Assembly (NCBI GenBank): GCA_043228905.1
Contig: JBHGNT010000013.1
Span: forward strand, 19,406,001-19,470,000
Source of the DNA: Azolla caroliniana
Taxonomy: Eukaryota > Polypodiophyta
Direction of reading: 5' to 3'
DNA: 64,000 bases
A program made the position numbers and the translations under genes. The notes below the pieces were generated by a model. The model was not told the origin of the DNA. It searched no databases and saw nothing but the letters and a program-made list of their open reading frames with translations. Positions 12,401 through 25,398 of this stretch are shown here, piece after piece (position 1 is the first letter of the stretch; each line of letters starts with the position of its first letter).

Positions 12401-15400
12401 CGACCTTACCCTGCCCTTCCACTTCCACTTCGTTCAGACCAGGGATTGTGAAGGTGGCCAACAATGACAGATTGCACGTACAAAGGTGCAATATCATAAT
12501 TGTATAGTACAGAGCATCATGTACATGAGCGAGATATGATTGTAGACCTATTGGACTTGATGTTCGATAGAGGTATGTGTGAGGACTTGTAGTACTGCCA
12601 TGATTGTGCCTATCCACAAGTTAGGAGACTCGGTTCTGATAGATCATTCGTTGGCCAAGTTGTATTCCTCCATTCTTGAGATGAGTTAAGGAGATGTGCA
12701 GAGCATGTTCCTCGTAGAGCCGAAGGACAAGTGGGATTCAAAAGGAGATTATCTACTCTGAATAGTTTATTCACACACAAACAGTCATCGTCAAAGAGGG
12801 TAGAGCCCATAACATACAGATTTTTGGTTGCTTTATGATGTTTTGCAAAGTTCCACAGTTGAGATTGATAGGAGGCTACAGGATTGAGAGTTCCTTGAGA
12901 ATTCCAATGGTGGATCTTGACAGTTTATCAGGAGTTGTAAGCAGAATATGGACTTCTTTAGAGCCTGTTCATTCCACTATTGGAGCAAAACAAGGATGTC
13001 TACGAGATCTCTTACTATTTTGTGAGGAGAGGGGATAGAGGTGCTCAGTTGGTGTGTACTTGGATACCTATTTTGCTATATGCAGATGATATTGTGCTTA
13101 TAGCAATCAGAGAGCTTATGCAGACATTTAGATACTCTATTCGTTTTTGTGCTCTGGATAGTACAAAAACTAACTCCCTTCCTGTAATTCTTGGATGCAT
13201 CATCTCTTTGACACTAACTCAAAGACCCACAAAATTATCTGGAGCAATCTCGTTTAGCTAGAGACCATGGGGACAGGAATCTAACGTATGCTGGAGTTAG
13301 GTATGAAGTTCTTGTATTGAGACCATCTTCTCCATGTCAATGAGTATGGATTTCTGTTATGCACCAGATATATGGACATCTTTTTGTCTCGCAGATTGAC
13401 ATGTACCATTGGACAGAAAGAGGTTATAGATAAGAGGTATCGGTTATAGGGGTGTACCTCCTGAGCAAATGATATGGCAGCTATGCAATAACAGAGTCCT
13501 AGGGCCACTACGTAGACCGGATGATGCTTTCTCTGTTCCTCAAGGGAGGGTTTTGGACTAGCGTCCCAGGTGATAGACTCTCAATGATCAGGGGTATTTG
13601 GGGCTGTTTTTACTAGAAAGTCTCTGTTGAGTAGTAGATGACCATCAAACCATTTAAAAGGCAGATTTTAAATATCTTCAGAAGGCCTTACCAAGAGACC
13701 TTAGGGCAAGCTCAACAAGCACTTCATAGATGTATATTGCGTGATGGAGGAGCTCCTTTGGCTGAGTCCAGATGCCGGAGGATAAAATGATTCGTTCATA
13801 TAAGACAATAGTATCATTGTCGGGGATCGAGCATGATTACTTGGGTGTTTCACTATGGAGGACATTCATTTCATACAAGATCATCCTTTGAGAGCATTCA
13901 TGGGCTTATCTCAGATTCTAGCCTTCCTAGCTATGTATTTGTTATGTACATCGTATCCTCCATATTACTTGTACCCATGGCCCCGATTTCATTATACTTT
14001 TATCACAGCCTAGTTTATGTACAATTTTTTGCTTTTGTCTGACAGATATTCTACAAGATGATCACACTAATTGTAACATGCCTTTTGAAGATGTTGATAT
14101 AATGTTTCATTTTATTACATTTCTTTGTCGCTACCTTGAATCAGTCTTTACAGAGTTCCTCTTGTTCATGATGGGAGCCTTTCTTATTGAGAAGAAGTAT
14201 ATTGTAACATGCTAGAAATACCAAATCAGATTGTGGGATATGAGCTTTCTAATTTTGATGCATGTGATGACAGCTATCTCCCAAATCCTGTGCTTGTAAT
14301 TATTGATGTGCAGCCGAAAGAACTTGGAATACCTACAAAGGCGTATTATGCAATTGAGGAAGTGAAGGAGGTTAGTAATAAGAATGTGCTTATTGTTTTT
14401 GTGCTAGTAAAATAGCTTGCATTCACATTGGCTCAAAAAATCTCCTTATTCAAGTTGTACTGTCTAGTACTTGGTGTTAGCTACAGAAAGGGCAGTGCCA
14501 AAAAGAAAAATCATGGATCATAGCTTAGGGTAAAGCAATCATTTCAAATTTTGCAAGATCTATAAGGTTGCCCACCAATTATTCAATTGTTGATCAATGA
14601 ACAGAGCTACTGCTTGCTGGCCATAAATAGGTAGTAAAAAAGGGAAAGGGAGCCGGTATACCTTAATCCAAGAGCTTCACATTTTATCCCTATTGGAACC
14701 ATTAATGTGTGCAAATATCAGATGATGGGGATTATGAGTGATTCCAACTTCATATTCATAACTTTGGATTGTGGTTGAAATTGTTTTCACATCATAGAAT
14801 TAACCATTTATTCCTAATAGTTGGGGCTTAGAATCATTTCAATGGTTTTGTCCTCCTTTTTTATTTCAAGAAATAATATAAAAAAGAAAGAATAAACACT
14901 TAAAGCCTTTTCATTAGTGAGGTTTAATAACAATGATAAACATATTCTTCGTTTGTCAAGAATGTCATATTTACCAGTGGTGCTGATTCTTGCTTTATGT
15001 ATAAGTGTAGCAAGACTGTCATGTTCTGCTTGAACCAAATTTTTTGGAGCGGAACAAGCACACAACTGACTCCCCAAAACAGTAAAAACTGTAAAAAATA
15101 AATTGATGGGTAGAGAATGTGAGGAATGCTATATAAAAAATCCCCACAAACTGAAACGATTGTGTATTCCTGAGCGTAGTGAGATGTTAGTTGAAGGAAA
15201 ATAATGTGTCCAGAAACCACATCAGCAAAGAATCCTTGTCTATCTAGGCGGTATGACCTGATATGAAAGATTCTTTCCCCTCTTTGGAGATCTCTCCATC
15301 CTGGGTCAGCCCATGTAGGAATCAAGCTTTCAGTCCATCTATGGTCAGTGTTATGAACCAGATTATTTGGATTCTTTTTCAAGAGCATGGAATGTCTATG

Positions 15401-16916
15401 ATATCCCTAGCCAAATGCTGTGGGGATAACTATGGTATGTAAGGAAGTTTTATTAAATTACTTAAATTTATTTTAGATTGTTGTACAAGATGACAACATT
15501 TCAGCCATTCTGTCATCTTAAGAGATGTTATTCTGTGCATGGATATGTATATATCTACTCACACAGACAGATATGTCAGCCCTTGCATCGTTGTTCCTTT
15601 CTCTGATTATTTTGTGTTTTTCTTTTTCACATTAATTCGTATATTACTGAGTTCAATTGTTATCTTCACAATGGCAGGACTCTACACAGAAGAGTCAGAA
15701 TGTATTTGTGCATGTGGCTTCTGAAATTGGAGCATATGAAGCGGAAGAAATTGGTACATTGTGACTGCTATTTAAATTAATAAAAAAAACATCTTTAAAA
15801 TAATTGCTTCTACCAAACCCTTGTTTTTGTATTTATTAGGTGTGGAGCACTTGTTACGAGATGTGAAAGATACAACCATAAGCACACTTGCTACTGAGGT
15901 TTTGTTCCTTCCATTATTTATCTAAAATTGTCTTTTACCTAACAGTCTGGTGATTTATTTATTTATGTTTATTCTAGACTGTCTTTCTCAGAAATTTTAA
16001 TTTCATAAACCACAGGTCAGTGGAAAATTGACAGCATTAAAAGGGCTTGAAGCACGGCTAAAGGAAATTCGTTCATACTTGGATTATGTCATTGATGGCA
16101 AGTTACCGCTGAATCATGAAATCCTTTACCATCTACAGGTGGACTCATGATTATGATTTTAATCTCTTTGCTAACTTTAGGAGTAGAATTTATTCTGAAA
16201 ATTCCCTTCTTTTGTGCAGGATGTCTTTAATTTGCTGCCAAATTTGAATGTTAATGAGCTTGTAAACTCCTTTGCAGGTAAAATATACTTTTGGTTTTAG
16301 GTCTGAAATCCAGTGGCATTTGGATTCCATTCACTTTTGTGATATAATTCTAGTTCCTCTTGGATACTAATTACATGTACTTTTAACAGTGAAAACAAAT
16401 GACATGATGCTGGTCATCTACCTGGCTTCATTGATACGAAGCGTCATTGCTTTGCACAATCTTATCAACAATAAGGTATGTACATTGATACTATACACAG
16501 GGTTTTGCAATGGCATGGTGAGAGCACAATTAAATTCATAGAGCTGTTATTGTGCATTTATAAAATGGCTATCCCTAGCTGGATATTTTTACCAGAAAAC
16601 CCAGAATGTCATGCAAAATATACAACAAAAAGAGGGTTATTCTGGTATCTTATAGAAATTTAGGGGTAGTTTGGTTTTTCTGGGAAGTACCCAAAATGGT
16701 AGGGTTATTTTGGTAATTTTCTGGTTATATAATGTAGTTTAAGCATGAGCAAAGAGTGGATACTGAACAGTTTCTTTGCATCTTAATTGTTTTGTTATGA
16801 TACATGCTTAAACTCATATTCGATGGCCTGCATTTGGAATTGTGCAGATGTTAAACAAAGAACACGAGAATCTTGCAGATAGTTCATCTGGGTTGGCTAT
16901 TTCAGCTGCTAGCTAG
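9420..16916 (+). CDS. RPN8: 26S proteasome regulatory subunit RPN8 (PSMD7 homologue), ten exons
   Basis: This is a non-catalytic MPN-domain subunit of the 19S lid, where it pairs with RPN11, the deubiquitinase. Exons: 9420-9606, 11449-11541, 11624-11705, 14274-14370, 15678-15753, 15840-15898, 16016-16138, 16220-16277, 16390-16475 and 16848-16916. All introns are GT-AG and all joints keep the frame, giving 309 codons plus TAG; plant RPN8 proteins are about 308-310. Visible landmarks are [17 protein letters not shown] at the N-terminus, [77 protein letters not shown] and [19 protein letters not shown]. The JAMM zinc-ligand motif of RPN11 is absent, as expected for RPN8. Introns 1, 3 and 4 are unusually large (1.8, 2.6 and 1.3 kb), and intron 3 holds a decayed LINE. 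The gene appears fully intact. Confidence 0.97.
12000..13800 (+). mobile_element. Decayed LINE (non-LTR retrotransposon) inside RPN8 intron 3
   Basis: Two short plus-strand frames carry reverse-transcriptase hallmarks. [10 protein letters not shown] lies near 12,970-13,000, matching the GVRQGCPLSP block of LINE RTs. [15 protein letters not shown] lies near 13,070-13,115, containing the catalytic YADD box. They are in different frames and separated by stops, so the element is old and frameshifted. Flanking sequence (about 12,000-12,950 and 13,270-13,800) is probably the rest of the element, but I could not fix its ends. It has the same orientation as RPN8 and is spliced out with the intron. 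Confidence 0.7.
14371..15677. other. RPN8 intron 4, unexplained sequence
   Basis: This 1.3-kb intron includes a 154-codon minus-strand frame (14,924-15,388) that I could not match to any family. It may be residual transposon or chance. No splice-compatible partner frame was found. Confidence 0.5.
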
Positions 16917-19900
16917 TGAAGTTGTGTTGTTGCAGCCATGACATTTTCTCCTGAATGTGTTAGGGTTTCTCAACTTATTTTCTTGACAATTGCTTGAATT
17001 TTGTGGCTATACAAGCACAATGAATCATATGACATATTCTAAAGAAGCAAATAGAGAATTTATTGTTGATTATAGGTCTAATAAACAGATATTTCCATCT
17101 GATTTAGTTACCTTATTTTCTCAACATAATATCTCGTATATTTGGATTGAATGAGAACTAAATCCACACGCTCTTTTCTCATCTTCCAGCTGAAACATAA
17201 TTTCTGTTGTAGAGTGCTCAATATCCAAAAGACATTAGCAAAGCATCATTTCAAGAACCCTCTAACAAGGATGCGAACATGTTTAGGAGAACTTGACGGT
17301 GTGCATCGTGTCTAACAAAATCAATCTGAAATAGAAATCTAGAAAGCGATTTTAAATACAAATGATAGTTTGTGATAGATGCAATTTTTTCTGAAATGAT
17401 CAATATACATGTCTGTGAAATGATCAATGTGAATGTAGAGGTCAATCAACTCAAGTCCAAAAGTATTTTTTATTGAAAATTGCATATGGATATGTACCAT
17501 TTATAGGTACAGTCATACACTCAAGATGGGGTGAGGGCATTAGTTACCAATGAACTTATAATAACTCAATACTGACTCAAGCAATTGAAGATAATATATA
17601 AAGATGTGAGGTTAAAGATGACATTGACAACGGTGTGGAGGTAGATTATTGCTGTTCATGAAGTGGTATGTCATTTATCAGTCAATGCCTTCAAAATAAT
17701 AACGGTGAGGAGATGGTAGGTTGGCAAGAAATCGATGCCATTAAAATAATGACAATGTGGAAATGGATTGTTGTTCATGAGGTTGTAGATTATTGTTCAT
17801 CAGATGGTAAGCTGTTTATTAGTTGATGCTGTATAAAGCAATCATGTGAACGTGCAGATAGACTGTTGTTCATGAGTTGGTTGGCTGTTGAGTAGTTTAT
17901 GTCTTCTAAGATTGTGATGTCCTCACACTCGTTGCTTGTCACATGATTCAGATCTTTCTTCACATGCCTTGCAGGATCTAGCAATTTAAAAACCACTGTC
18001 TTCAAATCTGATTTAGAAAATTTACTTTAATTTAAAGGACAAACTCCCTCATGTTGGAATATAGATAGTGGTAGTTTGAAGTGACCCATAAATGTTGTAG
18101 TAGATTTACAATGTTTTTTTAATATGTTGTAAAAGTAGATGTTACATCGAAATTTGACTTTGTTTTGACGGATATCTATATGAATTGCTACATATAAACA
18201 TTAAGCAATTCATGAGCATGGGTGACATGACGTTGGATGCAACAATTAACTTTTATCAAATAGACAATGAGTTAACAACAATTGATTATCCCTAGATCAA
18301 GAAGAGATAGTGAATGTGAAAGATTTGTTAATGCTTGGAAGTGTATATGGCCTCACCAATAAACTTGCTAAATGGCAAAAACTAACCAAATGCAACCATA
18401 ACAGAATAAGTGCTATTGCTTATCTTTCAAGTATGTACTCTAACCTTGATACTTGAGATTAAGAAATTCAATGTCTTCGAAGGGTCATGACCAACAAAAT
18501 ACGTTTATACTAACATCCACAAGAGTTGGGGAGACACATTCAACTATACTCAAATACCTATGATAGGACATCACAGATGCACAAGATTAGGCTACGTAAT
18601 AAATTGGGATAAATACAAATGGTATGCCATGTGATGCCATTCATCACACCATGAAAATTTATTATCCCCCCCCTCAAAACAATTAGCTATTTTGAGACAC
18701 AAGGACATTTTAAAGGAAAGGAATGGAATGGAATTTAAAAACACACGTGAATGCTCTTTCGACGGTTAGATTTAAAGAAAAAGGAGCATAAATTGAGGGA
18801 TAAATGTATGACCCGCATAATGCTAACATGCTTGTCCAACCCAAGGAATTGATAAGAATATTGCCATAAATGATATATCGCTCTCATTTAAGAGGATATT
18901 CCAAAATTGATTGAAAGTGAATCATTGCATTGCAAACTTTTGATGCAAGAATGTTATCCACAAACCCAAAGTCACAATGGATTGGTGGCTCAATAGTTTG
19001 GGAAGAAGGCATGAGATTCCCTAGGCAATTGAGATTTAGAAAACCACTCATCATATTGATAATATCTTCACTCTAAGAGAACTAGAGGGCAAAATCTTGG
19101 GTAAGGCAAAAAAACAAATATACTACTGCTTTTTAAACTTATGTAAAGCATTTGAGACAAAACCACAAGAGAAACCAAAAGTGGCTACATGATATTGGAG
19201 CCTTGGAGAATATGTAGTGGATAATAAATGCTTTACATGATGGTGAGACTATTTTTAAGGGCAGACTGGCAGTATATACAACATCATTAAAAATGATGCA
19301 TATATGCACACTATCCTGCACATTTGTTGGTCTTTAAATACATGAGGATTCAAAAAACATGCGAGGTGGAGGAATAAACTCTACCTCAGGTGACGATATC
19401 TATATTTCTCTTTACTAACAATGTTATGCTTATTCATGATGTATGAAAGGGGCTTCAAAGGCATTTAGACGCTCTCCATGCCTTTTCTGTAGATAGAGAT
19501 CTCATAATGAAGCTCAAGAAAACTTACATGATGGTGTTTAATATCTCCATTTAATATATCCATAACACGCGCCAAAAACGTTAAAAACTACGTTAACTTT
19601 GAATGGCATGGATGTTTCTTGTGTACCTCGGGGTCACACTCAAATGGACACAATTCTCTTGGCAAAGATGTACGAATTTTGGTTGACATGTGCGTATGAA
19701 ACTATTGGGACACTTGAGCATCAATGCACATTTGGGAAATTTCAACCCAAATTAGGAGTATTTTACTAATTGTTTAAAAAAATGGAAATACATAGTAGGT
19801 ATGGCCGCATAAATTTTAAAAATATAGTTGGTAATCTTGCAGTTCTTGCAAAGCTAGGGATATATTGGTGTTTTCCCCTATCCATATTGTTTTCTAGCCA

Positions 19901-20217
19901 CAATGCATTATGGAACCAACAATAACTCATTACACAAACACTAGTAATAGACTATAGTGTTATTAAAATATTGTTCCCTCCATAGTCACCAAACTATAAC
20001 ATATGAAACATTGTATATTGGATCTTAGTTGTGTGTGTTGAAGATACTATTGAAGAGACATGATAATACATGGTATAACATTATGATGACATTCCACCAT
20101 CTTTATAGCAATAAAAAAAGGGATGCCATTTGTTACACTAGATAACATTGGTTTTCATGGTTTCAAGTGTAAGGTCCCCCATTCTCGTAATTTGTCTCAA
20201 ATAAACAAGAGCTCAGT
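16917..20217. other. Intergenic, no gene seen
   Basis: This is AT-rich DNA downstream of RPN8. Around 17,640-17,900 there are loosely repeated phrases (ATTGTTGTTCATGAG, TTATTAGTTGATGC), suggesting a very diverged tandem repeat. No transposon protein motif was recognised. Confidence 0.55.
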
Positions 20218-20652
20218 TAACAACTGGCAACTGTTCGGTTCGGTTTGAGAGTATCAAAACCGAACCGTTTAAAAATATTGAAACTTGAACCGAACGGAAC
20301 CACGAATCCATTAAAAAAAATTCAAACCATACCGTTAAAGTTGCGGTTTTGTGGTTCGGTTTCGGTTTTCAACTTAGGTCAAAATTCAATTTTTAAATTT
20401 AAAATATTTCATTATTTTAAAGATTTTCTAAAAATGTGATAATAAGGCCCGAAAATGAAACGATTGTTTAAAAACAATTTTTTTTAATTTTAAATAATAA
20501 TAATAATAATAAACTGGTAAATTGTTTAAATCGCGGTTTCTAACTGTTGAAACCAAACCAAACTGTTAAAAAAAACATGAACTTGAATTGAACCGAACAG
20601 TTTAAACCATTAAGCAGGTTCGTGGTTTGGTTCGGTTTAAATCGAACCGTTG
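20218..20652. mobile_element. Non-autonomous hAT-like MITE related to the hAT at 48,241
   Basis: The left end TAACAACTGGCAACTGTTCG and the inverted right end (CGAACCGTTGCCGACTGTTA read inwards) resemble the TIRs of the 5.1-kb hAT (TAACAATCGGCAATGGTTC). Both subterminal regions are filled with CCGAACCG/CGGTTCGG motifs as in that hAT. The flanks AGCTCAGT (20,210-20,217) and AGCCCATT (20,653-20,660) could be a decayed 8-bp target duplication (6 of 8 match). There is no coding capacity; an AAT microsatellite lies inside near 20,498. Confidence 0.75.
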
Positions 20653-20800
20653 CCGACTGTTAAGCCCATTCACAAATCCTCTGCGATTTATATTGTCGAT
20701 ATGTTTTGAACCGTTAAAAAAAAACATGAATTGGTTCGGTTCAAATCGAACCGTTGCCGACTGTTAAGCCCATTCACAAATCCTCTGAGATTTATATTGA
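20620..20800. repeat. Tandem duplication of the MITE right end plus flank
   Basis: The segment GGTTCGGTT...ATCGAACCGTTGCCGACTG followed by TTAAGCCCATTCACAAATCC occurs twice, at about 20,628-20,692 and 20,733-20,798. The second copy carries host flank as well as element end, so it arose by local duplication after insertion. Confidence 0.8.
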
Positions 20801-22774
20801 CCACCTAGTACTTGGCTTCTTTCTATCTAAGCGAATAATTTCTACATTCCATACTACTCTTAACATTGTATATATAAAGAATCTACCTTCATAAATTGGA
20901 TGACTATTTTCACTCTAAACGTTTAAGGAACATTCTATCTATAGTTGGTATTCCTTGACATTTGACACATTTTATATTCCAAGGGAATATTTTGGGCATT
21001 ATGAACCATCCTTATGATTTTGTGACAGTAAAGAACAATTCCTTTGAAATAAGAGAATGATTTCAATTCCATGTTCCAAGTACTTACCTTCTGTTGGGGT
21101 GAGGTTTTAGTGGTGGAAACGTTAGGATTTCTATGGAAATAAAAGAACGTAAGTCAAGTGAATTATGTTGCCTATTGTTCATTATGCATTGTGAATGTGT
21201 TATATGAAATAGACTATTAATTCCAATTTAATGTGTACGTTGTGTGATGTACATCAAAATGATTGTAAAAAGCAATAGAACTATTTCCTAATGCAAATGA
21301 TTCCACTAATATCAATATTTTAAAGGTATCGCTCAAGAAAGGACAAACACAATATTATATGCTCACAAGGTGGATACATTGAACAGAATATACAATGAGA
21401 CGAATATACACTATACAATGACAATAATATAAGCTATTTTGTGTTTATTGAGTGAAATGGGTAATAACAATCGTTTATTAGTTTAGGTTCAAGAATATGT
21501 AGCTCATAAATCTAGCTAAAGTATGAACAATATCTAAGAGTGTTGTTGTGTATAAGAAAAACATTATAGGGATGAGACAATCTAATCATTTCTCACAAAA
21601 CATAAACCTTTAGTACAAATATTCAAGATAATATTATAAGGGAAAACAAAATCTGGTGTCAAAAACATTTTATTACTAGTATGAACTTTATGCTTTTACT
21701 TACGCTTTATCGTAAACCTCAAAAAATGATATGTTGGATAAGAGAACCACGGAAAATGAAACACACTTTATTGGATTGCCAATAATGTTTTGGTGACTTT
21801 AATAATAAAAAGGTGCACCAATCTCCACAACAGTAATGAAGAATGGCTGCATTGGAGACAATGAGATAATAAAAAACTGTTTCTTGGATGGTATCTCGTT
21901 TGCAAGAGCAACTCAAGGTTCCACTTGTGGTAATTGTAAATTTTTATGTGTTCGTGCTCATGGGATACGTTTATTCTAATCTAATACTTTCCCTAATGTA
22001 AGCGGGAACTAGGGCTGGTAAAAAAGGATTGGTGTATGGTTAGACTCCAAAATTCATGACAAAAATTTACAATGCATTCTTGGAAAACCGACTAGATTTT
22101 TGAAATCCCAACCGAAGTCATACATGGGGTTGATTTTCAATTAATTAAAAAACTAAACACTTGAAGTGATGGACCGATGAAGAAGTTATAATATGGACAC
22201 ATCATGGGTGCTACATAAATGACACCAGGTTATAAAACAAATTTATTTGAGCCAAACTCAAGAGTGTTAGTCTTTGTATACTGCTTAAATGAGGGATTGT
22301 GCTCCAATTGTCAAACTTCAAAGGTGGCCTACACTTTACCATGGCGAAATGAGCTTTTCTCGTGTATTTGTCATGATCTATTCGTTTGTATTTGTTGGTC
22401 GTTTGTCTATATAATATACTTGATAGAAAATGACCTCAAAATATGCTTTTATGTACTAGAAAGAAGCTAGAAGCTATGTATTCTTGTTTTCTATCAAAGT
22501 TACCGACACAATGCCTCTTGGTCGAACTTGAGGCTCCGAAAGCACACATAAATAAAAATCAAGCACACAAATTATACTTGCAAAATAGTACAATTTTGGG
22601 AATTAGTTTATTATAATTACAATGAGCTTTGCTAATTAAACAAATTCAATCGTTAACCTCTCTCTAATTAGAAAACGAGCAATATCATGAATTGTCAAAA
22701 TAGTTATTCTTCATTGTCTTATATTTATGCTTCTAATTAGAAAGTCAACTTGTCCTAGTATATGTTAATCTTAG
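20800..22774. other. Intergenic, no gene seen
   Basis: AT-rich DNA with only short unsupported frames and no termini or protein motifs recognised. Confidence 0.55.
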
Positions 22775-23017
22775 GTAAAAATCTAAAAATAGCTCTACTT
22801 TAACTATGATTGGTCAAAGTCAAGGATCCTAATCAAAAGATTAACATGTACTTTAGAAACGTATTAAAACAATTTACTCTAAAAATATAAGCCAAATTGT
22901 CCAAATATGTTTCTTGAAGTACATGCTAATATTTTAATTAGGATCCTTGAGTTTAACCAATTATATTTAAATATTCAAGTAATTTAAAAATAAGTAGAGC
23001 TATTTTTAGTTTTTTTG
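22775..23017. mobile_element. Palindromic MITE
   Basis: The left arm (about 22,775-22,870) and right arm (about 22,905-23,017) are reverse complements over most of their length. Both carry CTAAAAATAGCTCTACTT at the outer end, CAAGGATCCTAAT in the middle and CATGTACTT towards the centre. The right arm has an extra AT-rich block of about 25 bp. This foldback structure is typical of MITEs. I could not settle the target duplication. Confidence 0.75.
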
Positions 23018-25398
23018 ATGCATATAATCATGTGTGTGTTACGTGGGGTTGCGTGTGCATGCACATACACATACACAAACACATATGAATGAATGAGGTT
23101 AAATTGTTGTCAATGAGACACATCATATTATGAGCCATATGCTCGTTATAATCCATTGTGATTATGTTGCGTCAACTTATTTGCATTGAAATATTCTATG
23201 CTCATAGTAACTATTGAATGTTAGTATAGAACATTGATTACTTCGATTCTAAATGTTGTGTCTACACTTATTTGGAATAAAGTAATTTCAAAGGAAATAG
23301 ACATCAACAAAAGTTTCCACTCTTAAACACCTCAAAAGTGTTTAGCCATTTACAACCTCGAATCGAAAGAGACTAAAGGGGTATTAAGTAACAGTTTCAA
23401 GAAATTTGCACCCCAAGGTTATACATGACGTTAGAAAGTTTTCGTAGAATGAGCAATCCAATGTGCATATTGACATGAAGTTATGGAGCAAATTGGGTAT
23501 GCAAATTATGAATCTAAACTCTAAACCTTGACCTGAAGTTGACCCGAGGTTTCACAAGTGTTTGGATTAAATCATAAATCATCATATCCAAGCTTTAGAC
23601 AAAATTATTTGATCCAAATACTAGGCACTTTGGAACCAAAGCATACAATATTGTTGGAAAACACCAACAAGTATATGTTGGTAAGTGTTTAAGTAAGGTC
23701 TTATGAAATTCTGATACCCCGATAGATATATGAGGTGAGTAGAGTAGTCTAGGCATGGAAGGCCCCTTGGAAGGCAACGATAGTCCCTTCGTAATTTAGT
23801 ATAGGTAGTCTCTTTAGCAGACGGCAATCCCAATACATTTGTTGTGATTTGTGCATCCACATTGTGTAGCCTTTTTTGTAAAAAACTCTCCTAACTAATG
23901 GGAAAAGCAACGTTTTTTTTGGGGGAAAAAAGGTCTTATGAAATTCTACAAGAGCAGAAAGTAAGGTTCAAATGTTCTAGACTTTTAAGCAGTTTATGAA
24001 AGTTCAACTTGCATGCAATTTAAGGTAGAATGCTGAAAAGAATGTGCTCGATGAGAAACACATGTTCATTGGTGTAAAAAAATGAGAGCAAATGAAAGAT
24101 TTCCCAAGAGGAGCATATGTGATTTTCATAGGACACCCACAAAATACAGATGTCAATCATTGATACAAGCGACACAATAGAAATCATTCACACAATATTG
24201 AATGAACGAATGAATGGGGAAACTTGAGTTCTCAAAAGACAATGGCATTACCTAATGCCATTTGGATTCCTGGATTCGAAAACTCGAGTTGTCTGAAGAC
24301 AACCCCATTGCATAGTGCCACATTTTCTAATGTTGTTTAGATTCTCAGAATTGTCAAAAGTCAAAACTCTTATTGTATTCAAAGGGGGCAAGATGGCAAT
24401 AAATGTGTATAGCATTGACTTGTGTTTTATACTGTAGATTGCTCAAAAATCAACATAGCTTTGCGTTGATGGCCATAGTTTTTTCCACGTTTTGACTACT
24501 TTAGTAGTTTCTCTCCATAATGCAAACTCTTTTTGTTTTCGTTCTCTTTTTCTCAAAGATGTTTTCTTTTGAATGGGCCATGTGAAGAACATTCAAAGGA
24601 AGTGCTCCTACCGCTCCTACCTCAACTACAACTTTTCTTTTTTGTTTTGTTTTAGGGTAGTGAGACAGAAAACAAAGATCTAAGCATGTATATGTAATGT
24701 ATGGACCTCTCAAACCTACATAGTAGCAACAACATCGACAAGCTTGGAGGTTGGGGTTTCTCAATAAGGTCTTTGTGTGTCAGACACCCATGCATGTGCT
24801 AAGAAGATTTTTAAAAGAAAACTCATGTTTTAAAGAGTGGGTTTATAGGAACCAAACATAAGCGTGCTTTGCTCATTTTCACATGAGCAGTGAGTATATA
24901 AGGCATATACACATGCCATATATAGGGGGGACTTGGGGTATGTGCACCATAGACATGCCATATATAGAGAGGAGGATGCACACACCATTCAGATAGAGAT
25001 ATACATGTGAATGACAGATAGATATACATGTGAATGAGTGGCTTTTGTGTGTGTTTTAACTCAAAGATTGGCCCCAAAACTCAAAAAACCCATGTTTTTT
25101 TGGAAACAATCAAATAACTTTTACATAAAAGTGTATGATGATATAAATGCATCATATCCTCCCAAAGGTACATTACAACCTTTTACTTCATACCAAGAGA
25201 CCAAAGTTTCAACACTCGAGAGTTGAACCTCTAAATTTTGCCTTTAGACCCAATATAACCAACGAAAAGGACCAAGACCAACCTTATACATACATAACAC
25301 ATACACATATCATCATAATATGGCTTTAGGTTAAAGTAAAACGAAAAGAAAACTATAAGCAATGGTCATTATGCAATGTGATTTTTGACAACTACAAT
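23018..25398. other. Intergenic, 3' flank of AMT1; no gene seen
   Basis: No supported frame. A short repeated phrase ACATGCCATATATAG occurs twice around 24,912-24,970, and GATATACATGTGAATGA occurs twice around 25,002-25,036. The last 100 bases probably contain the AMT1 3' UTR. Confidence 0.55.

Noticed and set aside
14924-15388. 154-codon minus-strand frame in RPN8 intron 4
   Set aside because: It has no recognisable motif, no splice partners and no codon pattern of a plant gene; kept only as unexplained intron sequence.
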